Shown piece by piece: positions 52,705 to 62,510 of a DNA stretch of 64,000 nucleotides. Each line of letters opens with the position of its first letter. The first letter of the stretch is position 1. The stretch lies in NCBI GenBank assembly GCA_017745595.1, contig WMBV01000027.1, positions 28,302-92,301 of the forward strand, given 5' to 3'. The notes beneath the pieces were generated by a model. That model had not been told where the DNA came from. It saw nothing but the letters and a program-made list of their open reading frames with translations, and searched no databases. Both the position numbers and the translations under genes were made by a program. Source of the stretch: Bordetella petrii (GTDB lineage Bacteria > Pseudomonadota > Gammaproteobacteria > Burkholderiales > Burkholderiaceae_B).

Positions 52705-54087
52705 ATGAATCGTGGCTCAAACAGCCCGGCCTCCCGCCCCGAGTCCACGACGCCCCGCCGCCCCGGTCTTTTCCGCCGCACACTACTGGTTTCCGCCATC
52801 GGCCTGTTCGCCGGCGCCGCCGCGCTGGGCATGGTACAGCAGCCCGACCGCACCGAACTGCCGCCCTCGCGCCAGGTGCAAAGCGTCCTGCCCCTGGAAC
52901 CCACGCAAGTCAGCATCAGCGCCTACGACAGCGCCGCGCCCTACATCAGCGAAACCCGCATCCGCTCGGGCGACACCCTGGCCGCCGTGCTGCAGCGCCT
53001 GGACATCGACGCCCCGGGCCTGCAACGCTTCCTTACCCAGGCACCCAGCGCGCGCAGCATCTATAAGCTGTACCCGGGGCGCTCGGTCCAGGCCGCCACC
53101 GACGCCGACGGCAAGCTGGTGTGGCTGCGCTACATCCACACCCCCGGCGACGAAGAAAACGGCCAGGTCACCACCAAGATGCTGCTGGTGACGCCGTCCG
53201 AAGATTCCTATGTCGCCCGCGAAATCAGCGACAACACCGACCGCCAGACCCGCGTCGCGGTGGGCACCATCCGCTCGTCGCTGTTCGGCGCCACCGACGC
53301 GGCCGGCGTGCCCGATTCGGTCACCATGCAGATGGCCGACATCCTGAATTCCAAGATCGACTTCCTGCGCGACATCCGCCGCGGCGACCAGTTCCGGGTG
53401 GTCTACGAAGTCCGCTCGCACCAGGGCCGCTACGCCGGCGCGGGCCGCGTGCTGGCCCTGGAATTCGTCAACAACGGCAAAACGTACAACGCCGTCTGGT
53501 TCAGCCCCGACGGCAAGTCCGGCAGCTACTACGATTTCGACGGCGTCAGCCTGCGCGGCGCGTTCCTGCGCACCGCCCTGAAATTCTCGCGCATCAGCTC
53601 CACGTTCGGCATGCGCATGCACCCCATCCACAAGACCTGGACGGGCCACAAGGGGGTCGACTACGCGGCGCCCAGCGGCACGCCCATCCATTCCACCGCC
53701 GACGGCACGGTCGAATTCGCCGGGCAGCAGCGCGGCTATGGCAACGTGGTCATCGTCAAGCACTTCGGCAAGTATTCCACCGTATACGCCCACCAAAGCC
53801 GCATTGCGGCCGGCATCAAGAAGGGCACCAAGGTGTCGCAGGGCGAACTGATCGGCTACGTGGGCTCTACCGGGTGGGCCACCGGCCCGCACCTGCACTA
53901 CGAATTCCGCATCGACAACCAGCCGGTCAACCCGCTGGCGGCCGACCTTCCCGTGTCGCGCCCGCTCGACGCCGCCGAGGCCGCCCGGTTCAAGACCGCG
54001 GTGCTGCCCTACAAGCAGCAAATCGCCCTGCTGACCGAATTCCAGCACACGCTGCCCGAGTCCAGCACCAACGTGGCCAGCCGCTAG
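52705..54087 (+). CDS. M23-family peptidase (MepM-like, periplasmic)
   Basis: A 460-residue peptidoglycan endopeptidase. One N-terminal hydrophobic segment (residues about 25-45, LLVSAIGLFAGAAALG) anchors it; an OapA/LysM-like region follows (SGDTLAAVLQRL), then the LytM domain with zinc motif GHKGVDYAAPSGTPI and HLHYEFR. Such enzymes cut cross-links for wall growth or activate division amidases. anmK begins 10 bases downstream, and together they suggest a wall-turnover pair. Confidence 0.93.
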   Translation: MNRGSNSPASRPESTTPRRPGLFRRTLLVSAIGLFAGAAALGMVQQPDRTELPPSRQVQSVLPLEPTQVSISAYDSAAPYISETRIRSGDTLAAVLQRLDIDAPGLQRFLTQAPSARSIYKLYPGRSVQAATDADGKLVWLRYIHTPGDEENGQVTTKMLLVTPSEDSYVAREISDNTDRQTRVAVGTIRSSLFGATDAAGVPDSVTMQMADILNSKIDFLRDIRRGDQFRVVYEVRSHQGRYAGAGRVLALEFVNNGKTYNAVWFSPDGKSGSYYDFDGVSLRGAFLRTALKFSRISSTFGMRMHPIHKTWTGHKGVDYAAPSGTPIHSTADGTVEFAGQQRGYGNVVIVKHFGKYSTVYAHQSRIAAGIKKGTKVSQGELIGYVGSTGWATGPHLHYEFRIDNQPVNPLAADLPVSRPLDAAEAARFKTAVLPYKQQIALLTEFQHTLPESSTNVASR

Positions 54088-54097
54088 GCCCATTGCC

Positions 54098-55234
54098 ATG
54101 ACCCGATCCGGCGGCCCGCGTTCCCAGGCGCCCGGCCGCCTTTTCATCGGACTGATGTCCGGCACCAGCATGGATGGCGCCGACGGCGTGCTGGTACGGC
54201 TGGCGCAGGCCCACGCGCCCCAGGTCTTGGCCACGGCCGCCCTGCCCATGCCCGGCGCCTTGCGCGCCGAACTCCTGGCCCTGAACCGCAGCGGCGACGA
54301 CGAACTGCACCGCGCCGCCTTGGCCGCGCAGGCGCTGGCCCGCCTGTATGCCGACACGGTGCAGGCCCTGCTGCGGCAGGCCCAGGTAACGCCCCAGGCC
54401 GTCAGCGCGATCGGCGCGCATGGGCAAACGGTGCGCCACCGCCCCGAACTCGGCTATACCCTGCAACTCAACGCGCCCGCGCTATTGGCCGAGCTTGCCG
54501 GCATCGACGTGGTGGCCGACTTCCGCAGCCGCGACGTGGCGGCCGGCGGCCAGGGCGCCCCCCTGGTTCCCCCTTTTCATGCAGCCATGTTCCAGGCGGG
54601 CGACGCGCGTGCCGTGCTGAACCTGGGCGGCATCGCCAACCTGACCCTGCTGGCGCCGGGCCAGGCGCCGCGCGGCTTCGATACCGGGCCGGCCAACGTG
54701 CTGCTGGATGCCTGGTGCCATCGCCACACCGGCCAGGCCTACGATGACGGCGGCCGCTGGGCCGCCACGGGCCAGGTGCAGGCGGGCTTGCTGGAGCACC
54801 TGCTGGCCAGCGAGCCCTGGCTGGCGCTGCGGCCGCCCAAGTCCACCGGCCGCGATTTGTTCAACGCCGATTGGCTGGACCAGCGCCTGCAAGACTACGA
54901 CGCCCCCGCGCCCGCGCCGCAAGACGTGCAGGCGACCCTGCAGCGGTTCACCGCGCGCACGGTGGCCGACGCGCTGGAAGCCGCCGCGCCCGCCACGCGC
55001 GACATCCTGGTGTGCGGCGGCGGCACGCGCAATCCGGGGCTGATGCGCGAACTGGCGCTGTGCCTGCAGCGGCCGGTGCAACCCACCGATGCCGCCGGCG
55101 TGCCCGCCCAATGGGTCGAGGCCCTGGCCTTTGCCTGGCTGGCGCAGGCCTTCCTGGACCGCACCCCCGCCGGCGTGCCGCAAGTCACGGGCGCGCGCGG
55201 CCCGCGCGTGCTGGGCGCGCTGTATCCGGCCTGA
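54098..55234 (+). CDS. anmK: Anhydro-N-acetylmuramic acid kinase
   Basis: A 378-residue kinase of peptidoglycan recycling that opens and phosphorylates anhydroMurNAc to MurNAc-6-phosphate. Motifs: FIGLMSGTSMDGADGV (ATP phosphate loop), GAHGQTVRHRP, NLGGIANLTLL, GFDTGPANVLLDAW and CGGGTRNPGLM. It follows the M23 peptidase gene within 10 bases. Cytosolic. A REP-like pair begins 41 bases after its stop. Confidence 0.95.
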   Translation: MTRSGGPRSQAPGRLFIGLMSGTSMDGADGVLVRLAQAHAPQVLATAALPMPGALRAELLALNRSGDDELHRAALAAQALARLYADTVQALLRQAQVTPQAVSAIGAHGQTVRHRPELGYTLQLNAPALLAELAGIDVVADFRSRDVAAGGQGAPLVPPFHAAMFQAGDARAVLNLGGIANLTLLAPGQAPRGFDTGPANVLLDAWCHRHTGQAYDDGGRWAATGQVQAGLLEHLLASEPWLALRPPKSTGRDLFNADWLDQRLQDYDAPAPAPQDVQATLQRFTARTVADALEAAAPATRDILVCGGGTRNPGLMRELALCLQRPVQPTDAAGVPAQWVEALAFAWLAQAFLDRTPAGVPQVTGARGPRVLGALYPA

Positions 55235-55274
55235 ACCGGCGCGAGTTTAGGCAGGTTGTACGGTTTCCAGGATC

Positions 55275-55368
55275 AGGTGTCCGACTTCCGCAGGGTGTCG
55301 GACACCGTTGCATAGGTACGATCTGCGCGGCGCTTCGGTGTCTGACACCCTGCGGGAGTCAGACACCT
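55275..55368. repeat. REP-like palindrome cluster 8 (between anmK and erpA)
   Basis: A full CCGAC-type unit at 55275-55307 and an inverted CTGAC-type unit at 55336-55368, followed by a half site near 55383. Both flanking genes end toward the cluster. The erpA terminator lies just beyond. Confidence 0.9.
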
Positions 55369-55401
55369 GCATACACCGTTGCCAGACACCTGCACGAACG
55401 A

Positions 55402-55425
55402 CAACCCCCGCATGCGCGGGGGTTG
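55402..55425. terminator. Terminator of erpA
   Basis: A 10-base perfect stem CAACCCCCGC / GCGGGGGTTG with an ATGC loop. It lies 52 bases beyond the erpA stop codon, with a T-containing run on the minus-strand side. Confidence 0.7.
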
Positions 55426-55476
55426 CCAGGCAAGCATGACGCGACGGGCGCGGCCCGCCGCCGGGGCGGACGGGGC

Positions 55477-55845
55477 TTACACCGAGAACGACGAGCCGCA
55501 GCCGCAGGTGGTGCTGGCGTTCGGGTTGCGGATGACGAACTGGGCGCCTTCGAGGTCTTCTTTGTAGTCGATTTCGGCACCGACCAGATATTGGAAGCTC
55601 ATGGGGTCGACCAGCAGCTGCACGCCGTTCTTGTCGAGCACGGTGTCGTCTTCGTTGACGGCCTCGTCGAACGTGAAGCCATACTGGAAACCGGAACAGC
55701 CGCCGCCCTGCACGAACACACGCAGCTTCAGTTCGGGGTTGCCTTCTTCGGCCAGCAAATCTTTGACCTTGGCGGCGGCGGAATCGGTGAAGACCAGCGG
55801 CGACGGAGGCGCCTGGAGATCGACGGTTTCGGTGACTGCATTCAT
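55477..55845 (-). CDS. erpA: Iron-sulfur cluster insertion protein ErpA
   Basis: A 122-residue A-type carrier that delivers Fe-S clusters, for example to isoprenoid enzymes. The three conserved cysteines are Cys50 ([11 protein letters not shown]), Cys114 and Cys116 (TTCGCGSSF). It follows the DUF6776 gene, with argC two genes upstream. Confidence 0.96.
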   Translation of the reverse strand: MNAVTETVDLQAPPSPLVFTDSAAAKVKDLLAEEGNPELKLRVFVQGGGCSGFQYGFTFDEAVNEDDTVLDKNGVQLLVDPMSFQYLVGAEIDYKEDLEGAQFVIRNPNASTTCGCGSSFSV

Positions 55846-55931
55846 GGTAGAGCTCCTGGCCGCGAACGGCCGTATTGGGTAGGCGGCCGCGCCGCCCCTA
55901 TGTGTTGACTATAGCGCAGACGCGACGGGGT

Positions 55932-56681
55932 TCAAAATTCCAGTTTGACGTTGCGCGAGGCACGCACCGTGCTGCCTTCCAGCACGCTGACGGTGACGGT
56001 TTCGGGGACGAATCCCTCGGGCAATTCGAGCACGCCCTCGCTGCGCTGGTATTGGTCGAATTGCAGGGCCAGCGGCCCGCCGGCCGAGGCCGGCACGGCC
56101 CCCGGATCGGCCGGCGTGTCGGCCTTGAGCTGCATGGGAGCCAGGTCGACCGATACGGTTTCGCCCTTGAGGACGCCGGCGGCCTGGAACCGCAGCATGC
56201 CGGTAAAGGGGGTTTCGCCGCGGCCGCTGCGCATGAGCAGCACACGGTATTTTAACCCGCGCCCTTCGCGCTGGATTTCGACGCCGCGGATATCTACCGC
56301 CCCTTCGGGACCGGGTGGCAATAGTTGTTCGAAAAACGCCAGCCGGTCGCGTACGCGGCCCAGCTCGTCTTGGATGGTGCGCAGCTGGGTTTCGAGCTCT
56401 TGCCGGGCAGCGCGTTCGATTGCGATTTCGCCGTCGGCCGTATCGAGCTGGGCGCGCAGGAAACGGCTTTCGGCCTGGCTCTGGTGGATGGCCGCGTCTT
56501 TCGCCGCGACCTGTTCCGCCGTGATGACCACGGTATTGGAGGGGGCCGCCGCTTGCCGCGCATAGCGATAGCCGCCGGCCGCCCCGACCGCCAGGCCGGC
56601 GAGCAGCAGGCACAGCATTGCCAGCCATCGCCACCACGGGCGGGAAGGACGCGGGCGGACGGGATCGAGGGAGGCAGACAT
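55932..56681 (-). CDS. DUF6776-family membrane protein
   Basis: A 249-residue protein with one transmembrane segment (residues about 18-42, WWRWLAMLCLLLAGLAVGAA), a coiled-coil region (residues 60-115, rich in Glu, Arg, Gln and Leu), and a C-terminal beta-rich domain (residues 130-249) probably in the periplasm. No known catalytic motif. It is located between argC and erpA, a position kept in relatives. Function unknown. Confidence 0.78.
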   Translation of the reverse strand: MSASLDPVRPRPSRPWWRWLAMLCLLLAGLAVGAAGGYRYARQAAAPSNTVVITAEQVAAKDAAIHQSQAESRFLRAQLDTADGEIAIERAARQELETQLRTIQDELGRVRDRLAFFEQLLPPGPEGAVDIRGVEIQREGRGLKYRVLLMRSGRGETPFTGMLRFQAAGVLKGETVSVDLAPMQLKADTPADPGAVPASAGGPLALQFDQYQRSEGVLELPEGFVPETVTVSVLEGSTVRASRNVKLEF

Positions 56682-56723
56682 GAAGAGCGCCCGGCCGCCC
56701 GCAAGGGCCGGCCGGGCTGATGC

Positions 56724-57788
56724 TTACGGCAGGATGGCGACGTGGCCCAGGCCGGCCGATTCGGGCAGGCCGAACATCAGGTTCATGTTCTGCACGGCCT
56801 GGCCCGACGCCCCCTTGACCAGGTTGTCTTGCACGACCAGCACGACCAGCAGGTCGGCGCCTTCCGGGCGGTGCACGGCGATGCGCAGGCTGTTGGACGC
56901 GCGCACCGAGCGGGTTTCGGGCAAGCTGCCGGCCGGCATGACGTCGACGAACGGCTCGTCGGCATAACGCTTTTCGTACAAGGCCTGGAAGTCGGTGTCC
57001 AGGGCTTCGGGGCGAATGCGCGCGTACAGCGTGGAATACATGCCGCGGATCATGGGCACCAGGTGGGGCACGAAGGTCAGGCCCACCTTGCCGCCCGCCA
57101 GCTTTTCGAGTTGCTCGGAGATTTCGGGGTGATGGCGGTGGCCGGCCACGCCGTAGGCCTTGAAGTTGTCGCTGGCTTCCGAGAACAGCGTGCTGACTTC
57201 GGCCTTGCGGCCGGCGCCGGACACGCCCGATTTGCAGTCGGCGATCAGGGTCTGGGTGTCGACCAGGGCCGCGCCGTTTTCGAGCACGGGCGCCAGACCC
57301 AGCAGCACGGTGGTGGGATAGCAGCCCGGGTTGCCGATGACGCGCGCCCGGGATACGGCGGCGCGATTGAGTTCGACCAGGCCATATACCGATTCGGCCA
57401 GTATGTCGGGGCACGAATGCGGCATTTTGTACCAGCGCTCGAACGTCGCGGTATCTTGCAGGCGGAAGTCGGCCGCCAGGTCGATGATGCGGGTGCCGGC
57501 GGCCAGCAGTTCTTGCGCCTGGGCCATGGCCACGCCGTGCGGGGTGGCGAAGAACACCACGTCGCAATCGGCCAGGTTGGCCTTTTCGGGGGTGGAGAAC
57601 GCCAGCTTCACGCGGCCGCGCAGGTTGGGATACATGTCGGCCACCGGCAGCCCGTCTTCTTTGCGGGACGTGATGGCGGTGAGTTCCACATGGGGATGCT
57701 GCGACAGCAAGCGCAGCAGTTCGACGCCGGTATAGCCGGTGCCGCCGACAATGCCGACCTTGATGCGGGAGTTCGATGCGTGGGCCAT
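56724..57788 (-). CDS. argC: N-acetyl-gamma-glutamyl-phosphate reductase
   Basis: A 354-residue enzyme, the third step of arginine synthesis: NADPH-dependent reduction of N-acetylglutamyl phosphate to the semialdehyde. Nucleotide-binding [17 protein letters not shown] near the start; catalytic Cys156 in [18 protein letters not shown] downstream. No other arg genes are adjacent. It is read 125 bases after rpsI, beyond that gene's terminator. Confidence 0.97.
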   Translation of the reverse strand: MAHASNSRIKVGIVGGTGYTGVELLRLLSQHPHVELTAITSRKEDGLPVADMYPNLRGRVKLAFSTPEKANLADCDVVFFATPHGVAMAQAQELLAAGTRIIDLAADFRLQDTATFERWYKMPHSCPDILAESVYGLVELNRAAVSRARVIGNPGCYPTTVLLGLAPVLENGAALVDTQTLIADCKSGVSGAGRKAEVSTLFSEASDNFKAYGVAGHRHHPEISEQLEKLAGGKVGLTFVPHLVPMIRGMYSTLYARIRPEALDTDFQALYEKRYADEPFVDVMPAGSLPETRSVRASNSLRIAVHRPEGADLLVVLVVQDNLVKGASGQAVQNMNLMFGLPESAGLGHVAILP

Positions 57789-57878
57789 GGTGTGATGCTT
57801 CCGTAGAACGAAAAAAGATTGTATCGCTTCGCGCGCCGCGTCCGCGCGCCGAAACCGTGCCGCGCCGCCCCTGAAAAC

Positions 57879-57904
57879 AAAAAGGCCGCTTTCGCGGCCT
57901 TTTT
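57879..57904. terminator. Terminator of rplM-rpsI
   Basis: GGCCGC-TTTC-GCGGCC stem-loop flanked by five A and five T, so it is a strong factor-independent terminator on both strands. It lies 9 bases beyond the rpsI stop codon. Confidence 0.92.
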
Positions 57905-57912
57905 GGGGGACA

Positions 57913-58305
57913 TTAGCGCTTGCTGAACTGCTTGCGCCGACGTGCCTTGCGGAAGCCGACTTTCTTGCGTTCGACTTCTCGGGCGTCGCGGGTCACGAAG
58001 CCGGCTTGCGACAGCGCGGGCTTGAGGGCCTCGTCGTAGTCGATCAGGGCGCGCGTGATGCCGTGGCGCACCGCGCCGGCCTGGCCGGTTTCGCCGCCAC
58101 CGTGCACGTTGACCTTGATGTCGAACGATTCGAGGTGGCCGGTGAGCTCGAGCGGCTGGCGCACGATCATGCGGCCGGTTTCGCGCGCGAAGAATTCGTC
58201 GACGGGCTTGCCGTTGACGACGATCTTGCCCGACCCTTTCTTGATGAAAACACGAGCCACCGAGGTTTTGCGACGGCCGGTTCCGTAGTTCCAGTTACCG
58301 ATCAT
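57913..58305 (-). CDS. rpsI: Ribosomal protein S9
   Basis: A 130-residue small-subunit protein with the diagnostic positively charged C-terminus [11 protein letters not shown] that reaches the P-site tRNA. N-terminal [17 protein letters not shown] and [14 protein letters not shown] are typical. It follows rplM with a 9-base gap; the pair forms one operon. Confidence 0.98.
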   Translation of the reverse strand: MIGNWNYGTGRRKTSVARVFIKKGSGKIVVNGKPVDEFFARETGRMIVRQPLELTGHLESFDIKVNVHGGGETGQAGAVRHGITRALIDYDEALKPALSQAGFVTRDAREVERKKVGFRKARRRKQFSKR

Positions 58306-58314
58306 GGCGTTTCC

Positions 58315-58743
58315 TTAGATATCCAGCGGCTTGGGCTGCTGAGCGGTGTGCGGGTGCTCGGCACCGGCGTACACCTTGAGTTTCTTGATCATGGCGTAGC
58401 CCAGCGGACCCTTGGGCAGCATGCCCTTGACGGCCTTCTGGATGGCGCGGCCGGGAAAACGCTGCTGCATTTTCTCGAAGTTCGTTTCACGGATACCGCC
58501 CGGGTAGGTGGTGTGGCGGAAGTACTTCTTGTCTTGCGCCTTGTTGCCCGTTACGACGATATCGGCGGCGTTGATGATGACGATGTAATCGCCGGTATCA
58601 ACGTGCGGCGTGAATTCGGGTTTGTGCTTGCCACGCAGGCGGCGTGCGACTTCGCTGGCCACACGACCGAGGACTTTGCCCTTGGCGTCGATCACAAACC
58701 AGTCACGTTGGACTTCATGCGGCTTGGCCACAAAGGTCTTCAT
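58315..58743 (-). CDS. rplM: Ribosomal protein L13
   Basis: A 142-residue large-subunit protein. [20 protein letters not shown] at the start and [19 protein letters not shown] near the end are conserved. It heads the rplM-rpsI operon. The untranslated leader upstream contains a hairpin, and an extended -10 promoter is visible about 150 bases before the start. Confidence 0.98.
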   Translation of the reverse strand: MKTFVAKPHEVQRDWFVIDAKGKVLGRVASEVARRLRGKHKPEFTPHVDTGDYIVIINAADIVVTGNKAQDKKYFRHTTYPGGIRETNFEKMQQRFPGRAIQKAVKGMLPKGPLGYAMIKKLKVYAGAEHPHTAQQPKPLDI

Positions 58744-58963
58744 GATGGTTCCTAGAAGGTAAAAAAATTTTCTTGCCGGAAAAGCCAGGCAAGAATTTCT
58801 TCCTATTCCGGGGATGCCTGGGGAAATACCCCGCGGCTGGCCTAAGCGTTATTACCCGCCCGTGCTACCAATCGGAATAAGGGAAAGCTGATTATTCTAG
58901 CACGATTGCTCAAATATTGGGCAAAACGTGCCTGGGGGCTGGCGCAGGCAACTGCCGCGCACT
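58744..58963 (-). promoter_or_regulatory. rplM leader and promoter region
   Basis: Minus-strand promoter candidate: -10 TAGAAT at 58894-58899 with the TG of an extended -10 and -35 TTGCCC at 58919-58924, with a long spacer of 19 bases. The leader of about 140 bases contains the hairpin TTCTTGCC-N10-GGCAAGAA at 58770-58795, and a second GGGG...CCCC hairpin. Ribosomal leaders often bind their own protein; that is inferred, not shown. Together with the repeats beyond it, this is a 389-base gap with no gene. Confidence 0.5.
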
Positions 58964-59032
58964 CGGTGTCTGACACCCTCCGGGAGTCAGACACCTGGCC
59001 AACGGGGTCAGGCACCTGCGGAGCCTGACCCC
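58964..59032. repeat. REP-like palindrome cluster 9 (between rplM and dctP-type gene)
   Basis: A type-A unit at 58964-58996 followed by a type-B unit at 59004-59032 (GGGGTCAGGC...GCCTGACCCC). Both are intact hairpins with only 7 bases between them. Confidence 0.88.
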
Positions 59033-59040
59033 TGCTGAAG

Positions 59041-59132
59041 GTGCGCCCCAAGCGGGGACGCCGCGGATCCGGCTCCGCCGGTCCGCCAGCGTCGCCCCCC
59101 TGGGGGGGAAGCGCGCAGCGCTTCGGGGGGGG
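59041..59132. repeat. GC-rich intergenic element after the dctP-type gene
   Basis: A 92-base sequence with several internal inverted repeats, including GGATCCGGCTCCGCCGGTCC and runs of C7 and G8. It ends directly at the stop codon of the dctP-type gene. It looks like a repetitive intergenic element rather than unique DNA and could fold strongly, but only one copy is in the window. Confidence 0.5.
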
Positions 59133-60230
59133 TTATTTCCTCGACGCCATGGCCACGCCCAGGTACTGGTCGTACGAGCCTTCGGCCAGGCGGAACCAGG
59201 GCACCACGCTGTCGCGGAAGCCCATGTAGTTGTCGTACAGGGCCTTGAATTTCGGGTCTTTGTCCGAGAATTCTTTGTAGACCGTCTGGGCCGCTTCATA
59301 CGAAGCGTCCATGACCGAGCGCGGGAACGGGCGCAGTTCGGCGCCGGCGGCGACCAGCTTGCGCAGGGCGCCGGGGTTGACGGCGTCGTAACGCGAGGTC
59401 ATGGCCACGTGCGCCACGCGGCTGGCGGCCTCGACGATGGCCTGGTACGACTTGGGCAGCCCGCTCCAGGCGCCTTCGTTCAGGTACAGCGACACCTGCG
59501 GACCGCCTTCCCACCAGCCCGGGTAGTAGTAATACTTGGCGACCTTGTTGAAGCCGAGCTTTTCGTCATCGTACGGGCCCACGAACTCGACGGCGTCGAG
59601 CGTGCCCTTTTCGAGCGAGGGATAGACATCGCCCCCGGCCAGTTGCTGGGGCACCACGCCCAGGCGCGACAGCACTTCGCCGGCGAAGCCGGCGGTGCGC
59701 ATCTTCAGGCCCTTCAGGTCTTCGACCGACTTGATTTCCTTGCGGTACCAGCCGCCCATCTGGACGCCGGTGTTGCCCATGGGGAAGTTGATGATCTTGT
59801 GCGGGGCGAACATTTCGCGGGTCAGCTTCATGCCGTCGCCGTCGAACATCCAGGCGTTCATCTGGCGGGCATTCAGGCCGAACGGCACGGCCGAGTCGAA
59901 GCAGAACGCCGGGCTCTTGCCATAGTAGTAATACGAGACCGTATGGCCGCATTCGATGGTGTTGTTGGACACCGAGTCCATGACTTGCAACGCCGGCACG
60001 ATTTCGCCGCCAGGGAAGTGACGGATGGTGAATTTGCCGCCCGTGGCTTCGTTGACGAACTTGCAGAAGATTTCGCCCGTGCCGAACAGCGTGTCCAGGC
60101 TGCGCGGGAAACTGGAGGCCATGCGCCAGTTCAGCGTGGGCGCATCTTGCGCGAATACCGGCGCGGCGACCGCGGCGCTACCCGCGACGGCGCCCAGGCC
60201 GGCTTGTTTTAAGAAGGAACGACGTTGCAT
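59133..60230 (-). CDS. TRAP transporter substrate-binding protein (DctP family)
   Basis: A 365-residue periplasmic protein with a Tat signal (QRRSFLKQAGLG, cleavage near VFAQDA). DctP-family blocks: FPRSLDTLFGTGEIFCKF, FPGGEIVPALQVMDSVSNNT, SYYYYGKSPAFCFDSAVPFG, LKGLKMRTAGFAGEVLS and GPYDDEKLGFNK. It is closest in layout to the 2-oxo-acid-binding TakP branch. No dctQ/dctM genes are nearby, so it is an orphan or works with a distant permease. Ligand inferred only. Confidence 0.93.
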   Translation of the reverse strand: MQRRSFLKQAGLGAVAGSAAVAAPVFAQDAPTLNWRMASSFPRSLDTLFGTGEIFCKFVNEATGGKFTIRHFPGGEIVPALQVMDSVSNNTIECGHTVSYYYYGKSPAFCFDSAVPFGLNARQMNAWMFDGDGMKLTREMFAPHKIINFPMGNTGVQMGGWYRKEIKSVEDLKGLKMRTAGFAGEVLSRLGVVPQQLAGGDVYPSLEKGTLDAVEFVGPYDDEKLGFNKVAKYYYYPGWWEGGPQVSLYLNEGAWSGLPKSYQAIVEAASRVAHVAMTSRYDAVNPGALRKLVAAGAELRPFPRSVMDASYEAAQTVYKEFSDKDPKFKALYDNYMGFRDSVVPWFRLAEGSYDQYLGVAMASRK

Positions 60231-60373
60231 GTTGAAAGGCTCCTCGGTGGCAACTCGGTATGGGATATCGCTCGCGATACCCCGCGGATATTACACGTTG
60301 TTATAACTCTGCTCTATCCGGGTTTCGGCGGGGTACTGGGGCCGCGCGGCCGGGTTCCGCCCCGGACGTTACC

Positions 60374-60461
60374 GGGGTCTGGCTCCCGCCAGGGTGCCTG
60401 ACCCCGCAGTGTGCAGAGGCACTGACATGGTGTCTGACACCCTGGCGGGAGTCAGACACCT
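60374..60461. repeat. REP-like palindrome cluster 10 (between dctP-type gene and pmbA)
   Basis: A variant unit at 60374-60405 (GGGGTCTGGC...GCCTGACCCC) and a full type-A unit at 60428-60461 (loop CTGGCGGG). A half site follows near 60473. The type-A unit ends 37 bases from the pmbA stop. Confidence 0.86.
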
Positions 60462-60498
60462 GGCGACCGGACTTCAGACACCCGGCGGGCCGGTCGGT

Positions 60499-61869
60499 TC
60501 AACCGCCGCCGGCGATGGCCATTTGTTCGATCAGGATGGAGCCGGTGCGCTTGGTGCCGCGTGCGATGGTGTCGGCGCCCACCGCGACGATCTGGCGGAA
60601 CATGTCGGCCAGGTTGCCGGCGATGGTGATTTCTTGCACCGCGTGCTGGATCTGGCCGTTTTCGACCCAATAGCCGAAGGCGCCGCGCGAGTAGTCGCCG
60701 GTAACGTAGTTGACGCCCTGCCCGATGAGTTCGGTAACCAGAAAGCCCGTGCCCAGTTTGCGCAGCATGGCTTCGAAGTCGTCGCCGGCGCGGGTGTGGC
60801 GCGAGGACAGGGTCAGGTTGTGCGAACCGCCGGCGTTGCCGGTGGTGGCCAGGCCCAGCTTGCGGGCCGTGTAGCTGGACAGGAAGTAGCCTTCGAGCAC
60901 CCCCGCCGACACCACGTTGCGCGCCCGGGTGCGCACGCCCTCGTCGTCGAAGGGCGAACTGCCCATGCCGCCGCGCACGTGCGGGTCTTCGGAGATATCG
61001 ATGTGGTCGGGGAAGATCGGCTTGCCCAACGAGTCGACCAGGAAACTGGCCTTGCGGTACAGCGCGCCGCCGCTGGTGGCCTGGGTAAAGGCGCCCAGCA
61101 GGCCCAGGGCCAGCGGGGCCTCGAACAGCACCGGGAACTTGCCGGTACGGATGCGCCGGGCCGACAGGCGCGACAGCGTGCGTTCGGCGGCATAGCGGCC
61201 GATGGCCTCGGGCGAGGCCAGGCGGGCCGGGTCGCGTTCGGAGGTATACCAGTAGTCGCGCTGCATATGGTTGCCGCGCCCGGCGATGGGCGCCACCGAC
61301 AGGCTGTGGCGCGAATACGGGTAGCCGCCCAGGAAGCCGCGGGTATTGCCCATGACGAACTGGCCTTCGTACGTGCCCACCGTGGCCCCGTCGGTATTGG
61401 TGATGCGCGCGTCGACCGCCCGGGCGGCGCGTTCGGCGCGCAGCGCCAGTTCGGCGGCCTGTTCGGTGCTGACCGGCCAGGCGTAGTGCAGGGCCAGATC
61501 GGGGATGTCGGTGGCCAGCTGGTCGGCGTCGGGCAGGCCGGCGGCCGGGTCGGCCGCGGTGTGGCGGGCAATGTGCCAGGCGGCCTCGACCGTCTGGCGC
61601 AGCGCGGCCTCGGAAAAATCGGAGGTCGAGGCCGAACCGCGGCTCTGGCCGGCATAGACGGTGAGGTCCATGGCCCGGTCGCGGGTCTGCTCGACGGTTT
61701 CGATGTCGTCTTTGCGCACCGATACCGACAGCCCCAGGCTTTCGGAGACTTCGGCGGCGGCGTCGCTGGCGCCGATGCTGCGCGCGTACGCCAGCACTTG
61801 TTCGACCAGTTCGCTGAAGCGGGCGTGGTTGGCGGCCAGGGGAAGAGAGGAAGTGGAGGTATTGACCAT
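60499..61869 (-). CDS. pmbA: Metalloprotease PmbA (TldE-like)
   Basis: A 456-residue TldD/TldE-family protein that in E. coli matures microcin B17 and degrades CcdA with TldD. Conserved blocks: [64 protein letters not shown] region (positions about 340-365) and [17 protein letters not shown]. The catalytic HEXXH is in TldD and is correctly absent here. The start is the ATG before VNTSTSSL. Divergent from darP by 57 bases. Confidence 0.95.
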   Translation of the reverse strand: MVNTSTSSLPLAANHARFSELVEQVLAYARSIGASDAAAEVSESLGLSVSVRKDDIETVEQTRDRAMDLTVYAGQSRGSASTSDFSEAALRQTVEAAWHIARHTAADPAAGLPDADQLATDIPDLALHYAWPVSTEQAAELALRAERAARAVDARITNTDGATVGTYEGQFVMGNTRGFLGGYPYSRHSLSVAPIAGRGNHMQRDYWYTSERDPARLASPEAIGRYAAERTLSRLSARRIRTGKFPVLFEAPLALGLLGAFTQATSGGALYRKASFLVDSLGKPIFPDHIDISEDPHVRGGMGSSPFDDEGVRTRARNVVSAGVLEGYFLSSYTARKLGLATTGNAGGSHNLTLSSRHTRAGDDFEAMLRKLGTGFLVTELIGQGVNYVTGDYSRGAFGYWVENGQIQHAVQEITIAGNLADMFRQIVAVGADTIARGTKRTGSILIEQMAIAGGG

Positions 61870-61926
61870 TGCAGTCCAATGTACAGAGACGGTTATCATA
61901 GCCAAGTCTGTGTTCACGCTGTTCCC

Positions 61927-62478
61927 ATGAATTCCCCTACTTCCGATCCGGCAACCGACGCCGATTTCGACGACAACGGCTATGACCGGCCCAGCAAGTC
62001 GCAGGTCAAGCGAGAAATGCATGCCCTGCTCGACCTGGGCAAGCAGCTGATCGACCTGCCCGACGACCGCCTGAAGCAATTGCCGCTGGCCGAACGCCTG
62101 TACGAAGCCATCCGCCTGGCCCAGCGCACCACCAGCCGCGAGGGCCGCCGCCGCCAGACCCATTTCGTGGGCAAGCTGATGCGCGATGCGCCCGCCGACG
62201 AAATCCGCGCGCAGCTCGACGTATGGCAGAACGGCTCGCGCGAAGAAACCGCGGCCATGCACCGGCTGGAAACCTTGCGCGATCGCCTGCTTAGCGACGA
62301 CGACGCCCTGACCGGCTTGCTGAGCGCCCACCCCGGCGCCGACGTGCAGCAGTTGCGGGCCACCATCCGGGCCGCCCGCAAAGAAGCGCAGCACAATGCC
62401 GCGCTGCAGCCGGGCCAGGAACCCCAGCGCAAGCACTACCGCGCGCTGTTCCAGGCCCTGAAATCGCTGGCCGCTTGA
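61927..62478 (+). CDS. darP: Ribosome biogenesis factor DarP (YjgA)
   Basis: A 183-residue alpha-helical DUF615 protein that associates with 50S assembly. Signatures: [48 protein letters not shown] and [13 protein letters not shown]. The long upstream frame is a shadow of pmbA. The gene pairs with pmbA in divergent orientation, as in many proteobacteria. A carboxylesterase gene follows 32 bases downstream. Confidence 0.95.
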   Translation: MNSPTSDPATDADFDDNGYDRPSKSQVKREMHALLDLGKQLIDLPDDRLKQLPLAERLYEAIRLAQRTTSREGRRRQTHFVGKLMRDAPADEIRAQLDVWQNGSREETAAMHRLETLRDRLLSDDDALTGLLSAHPGADVQQLRATIRAARKEAQHNAALQPGQEPQRKHYRALFQALKSLAA

Positions 62479-62510
62479 GCGGCCACCCGTAACCCCCTAT
62501 TTTTCCGACC

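Noticed and set aside
23538..60461. CRISPR array
   Set aside because: The repeats are spread over many intergenic sites, differ in orientation and have no regular spacers or cas genes.
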